In this document: positions 62,480 through 64,000 of the stretch, piece after piece
How positions within the stretch are numbered: position 1 is the first letter of the stretch
Layout of the letters: each line of letters starts with the position of its first letter
Source of the DNA: Mycobacterium mantenii
Lineage (GTDB): Bacteria > Actinomycetota > Actinomycetes > Mycobacteriales > Mycobacteriaceae
Direction of reading: 5' to 3'
DNA length: 64,000 nucleotides
Assembly (NCBI RefSeq): GCF_010731775.1
Contig: NZ_AP022590.1
Span: 1,426,001-1,490,000 of the forward strand
Notes under the pieces: model-generated
The model's input: only the letters and a program-made list of their open reading frames with translations
Told to the model about the DNA's origin: nothing
Databases searched by the model: none
Made by a program: the position numbers and the translations under genes

Positions 62480-63898
62480 CTAGATCAGAACAAGCGGAGC
62501 GATCCATCGCAGCCGGGTGCCCCCGCCGGGAACACGATCGACGTCCAAGGTGCCCCCGACCGATTCGGCACGCTTGCGCAATTTCATCAGGCCCGCTTCC
62601 GTGACGTCGTGGGACAAGCCTCTTCCGTTGTCGACGACTTCGATACACAGCTCGTCAGCGACCTCGACGGCGATCGTCAGCCTGGTCGCCGCCGCGTGCC
62701 GTACCGCGTTGTTGATCGCTTCCGTGACGACGGCTTCTGCATCCTCGGCCAGCGCTCCCTCCACCACCGAAAGCGGTCCTTTGTACTGCACGGTGGTGGC
62801 CAAATCGTCTGATAGCCGGCTGATCATTTCATCCAAACGCTGGCGCAGACCGGTGACATCGGCATCCCTGCGGCGCAGGTCGAAGATCGCGGTGCGAAAC
62901 TCCTGCACCACCGCGTGGAGATCGTCGACCGCCGTGTTGAGGCGCTGCTGCACTTCGGGCGAGCGCGCCCGCGGGATGGTGCCCTGAAGCGCGAGACCGA
63001 CGGCGAAGACGCGCTGAATTGCGTGGTCTTGCAGGTCGCCCGCGATGCGGTCCCGCTCGGCGAATACCTCGGCCTGCGCCCGAGCTTCGCTCAGCTCGGC
63101 CTGGAGGGCCAACTGCTCGGTGATGTCGCGAATCGCCGCCGACACCATGACGCCCTGCTCGGTCTGCAATGGGCTGAGGCTCACGTCGACAGGGAACACG
63201 GTTCCATCGCGACGCAGCCCCCAGAGCTCTAGACCGACCCCCATGCGCCGTGACCCCGGCTTGTCAAAGAAGCCGGCGCGATGCTGTTCGTGGGCCCCGC
63301 GTAGCCGGGGCGGGATCAGCATCTCAATCTCCCTGCCCAGCAGGTCTTCGCGTGGGTAGCCGAACATCTGGTCGGTTTGGGCGTTTGCGAGCATGATGCG
63401 CCCGTCCGGCCCGACGATGACCATGGCCTCCGGGGCCGATTCCAGCAAAGCGTGGAACATCGTTTCGGCTCGTTGATGCTCGGCGGTCACGTCGCGCATC
63501 ACTTTGGTGAACCCGGTGATGGCACCCGCGTCGTCTTTTAGCACTGCCAACGCCACGGCGGCACGAAACCGCCGGCCGTCCTTGCGCACTCGCCAGCCGT
63601 CGAACTCGATGCGTCCTGAGTCGCGCGCCGCGTCCAACTCGCATTCGGCCCGCGCGCCGGCGCGGTCCTCTTCCGTGTACAACACCGAGACGGGTTGGTC
63701 GAGCACATCCGCCACCGTGTAGCCCGTCATCACCTCGGCACCCGGGCACCAGCGGATCACGTAACCGATCGCATCGAGTTGGATGATCGCGTAGTCGGTG
63801 ATCGCATCCACCATGGCGTCGACGTCGCATAGCCGCTCTCGCAAGCTCTTGTTGAGTAACGCCGAGCTCAGATAGCGTTCGGCGCGCGGCGATGTCAT
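62480..63898 (-). CDS. PAS-PAS sensor histidine kinase (HisKA_3/NarL type)
   Basis: 472 residues from ATG 63898 with AAAGAGGG upstream. PAS 1 is about residues 20-140 (ITDYAIIQLDAIGYVIRWCPGAEVMTGY), PAS 2 about 145-270 (LLESAPEAMVIVGPDGRIMLANAQTDQMFGY). The dimerisation helix reads ERDRIAGDLQDHAIQRVFAVGLALQG and is very like DevS/DosT, but the usual phosphoacceptor His of the DLHD motif is Gln290, with His292 two places on. The ATPase has N-box NNAVRH, VVDNGRGL and GGGTRLRW. There is no GAF heme domain. No response regulator is adjacent. Confidence 0.9.
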   Translation of the reverse strand: MTSPRAERYLSSALLNKSLRERLCDVDAMVDAITDYAIIQLDAIGYVIRWCPGAEVMTGYTVADVLDQPVSVLYTEEDRAGARAECELDAARDSGRIEFDGWRVRKDGRRFRAAVALAVLKDDAGAITGFTKVMRDVTAEHQRAETMFHALLESAPEAMVIVGPDGRIMLANAQTDQMFGYPREDLLGREIEMLIPPRLRGAHEQHRAGFFDKPGSRRMGVGLELWGLRRDGTVFPVDVSLSPLQTEQGVMVSAAIRDITEQLALQAELSEARAQAEVFAERDRIAGDLQDHAIQRVFAVGLALQGTIPRARSPEVQQRLNTAVDDLHAVVQEFRTAIFDLRRRDADVTGLRQRLDEMISRLSDDLATTVQYKGPLSVVEGALAEDAEAVVTEAINNAVRHAAATRLTIAVEVADELCIEVVDNGRGLSHDVTEAGLMKLRKRAESVGGTLDVDRVPGGGTRLRWIAPLVLI

Positions 63899-64000
63899 CA
63901 GGCGTGGCCCTCTTTCCTTGCCTGCGGCTGCACAGATACTACCGTCCTGTCGGATGCCTGACTTCAAAACTCAACCGACGATCCGGGCATGCGCCGCCCG

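Noticed and set aside
1..64000. CRISPR array, tRNA, rRNA or prophage
   Set aside because: I saw no regularly spaced repeats, cloverleaf-like genes, ribosomal RNA sequence or phage structural genes.

Overview
The window is high-GC actinobacterial DNA and almost certainly comes from a non-tuberculous Mycobacterium, probably a slow grower. The evidence is a PPE-SVP protein, a TetR-mmpS-mmpL locus, a FabG3 (Rv2002-like) hydroxysteroid dehydrogenase, an MPT63-like DUF1942 protein, DUF732 secreted proteins, a cutinase-like hydrolase and a TIGR00027-type methyltransferase. Genes are dense on both strands, with GTG starts and 4-bp GTGA/ATGA overlaps. I saw no rRNA, tRNA or CRISPR array. Identifications rest on reading translated motifs; no database search was run.

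0-31 kb is mostly ordinary metabolism and envelope genes: a partial L,D-transpeptidase, a FAD/Rieske oxidoreductase, a methyltransferase, a GT1 glycosyltransferase, a PPE protein with a C-terminal SHOCT segment, a C39-like lipoprotein, a MOSC protein, a Zn alcohol dehydrogenase, a thioredoxin-fold protein, a cutinase, a crotonase, a BrkB-family protein, HrpA helicase, a flavin monooxygenase, glucose-6-phosphate dehydrogenase, a CitE-like lyase, an M42 peptidase and small secreted proteins. An aldehyde dehydrogenase at 26.4-26.7 kb is reduced to its two ends.

31-47 kb holds the three most interesting blocks. (1) A heme oxygenase is divergent from a bacteriophytochrome whose output domain is a SpoIIE/PP2C phosphatase instead of a histidine kinase; together they would make biliverdin and use it for red-light sensing. 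(2) An ATP-grasp ligase overlaps a NylB-like serine hydrolase and faces a transglutaminase-like protease, which looks like a peptide or amide bond making and breaking module. (3) A three-gene JetA-JetB-JetC (Wadjet/MksFEB/Ept-type SMC) operon has no JetD nuclease next to it. A secreted protein of WWDP/Cys repeats lies between blocks 2 and 3.

47-53 kb is a decaying zone: remnants of a SulP STAS domain, an IS110-type transposase, a mycosin-like protease and a haloperoxidase, plus a TesB thioesterase with one internal stop. Intact small genes and three copies of a 20-bp element with a GTCAC-T-GTGAC core are interspersed.

53-64 kb returns to intact operons: a COG0523 GTPase, TetR-crotonase-esterase, TetR-mmpS-mmpL with dyad sites, fabG3, and a PAS-PAS sensor kinase with Gln in place of the usual phosphoacceptor His.
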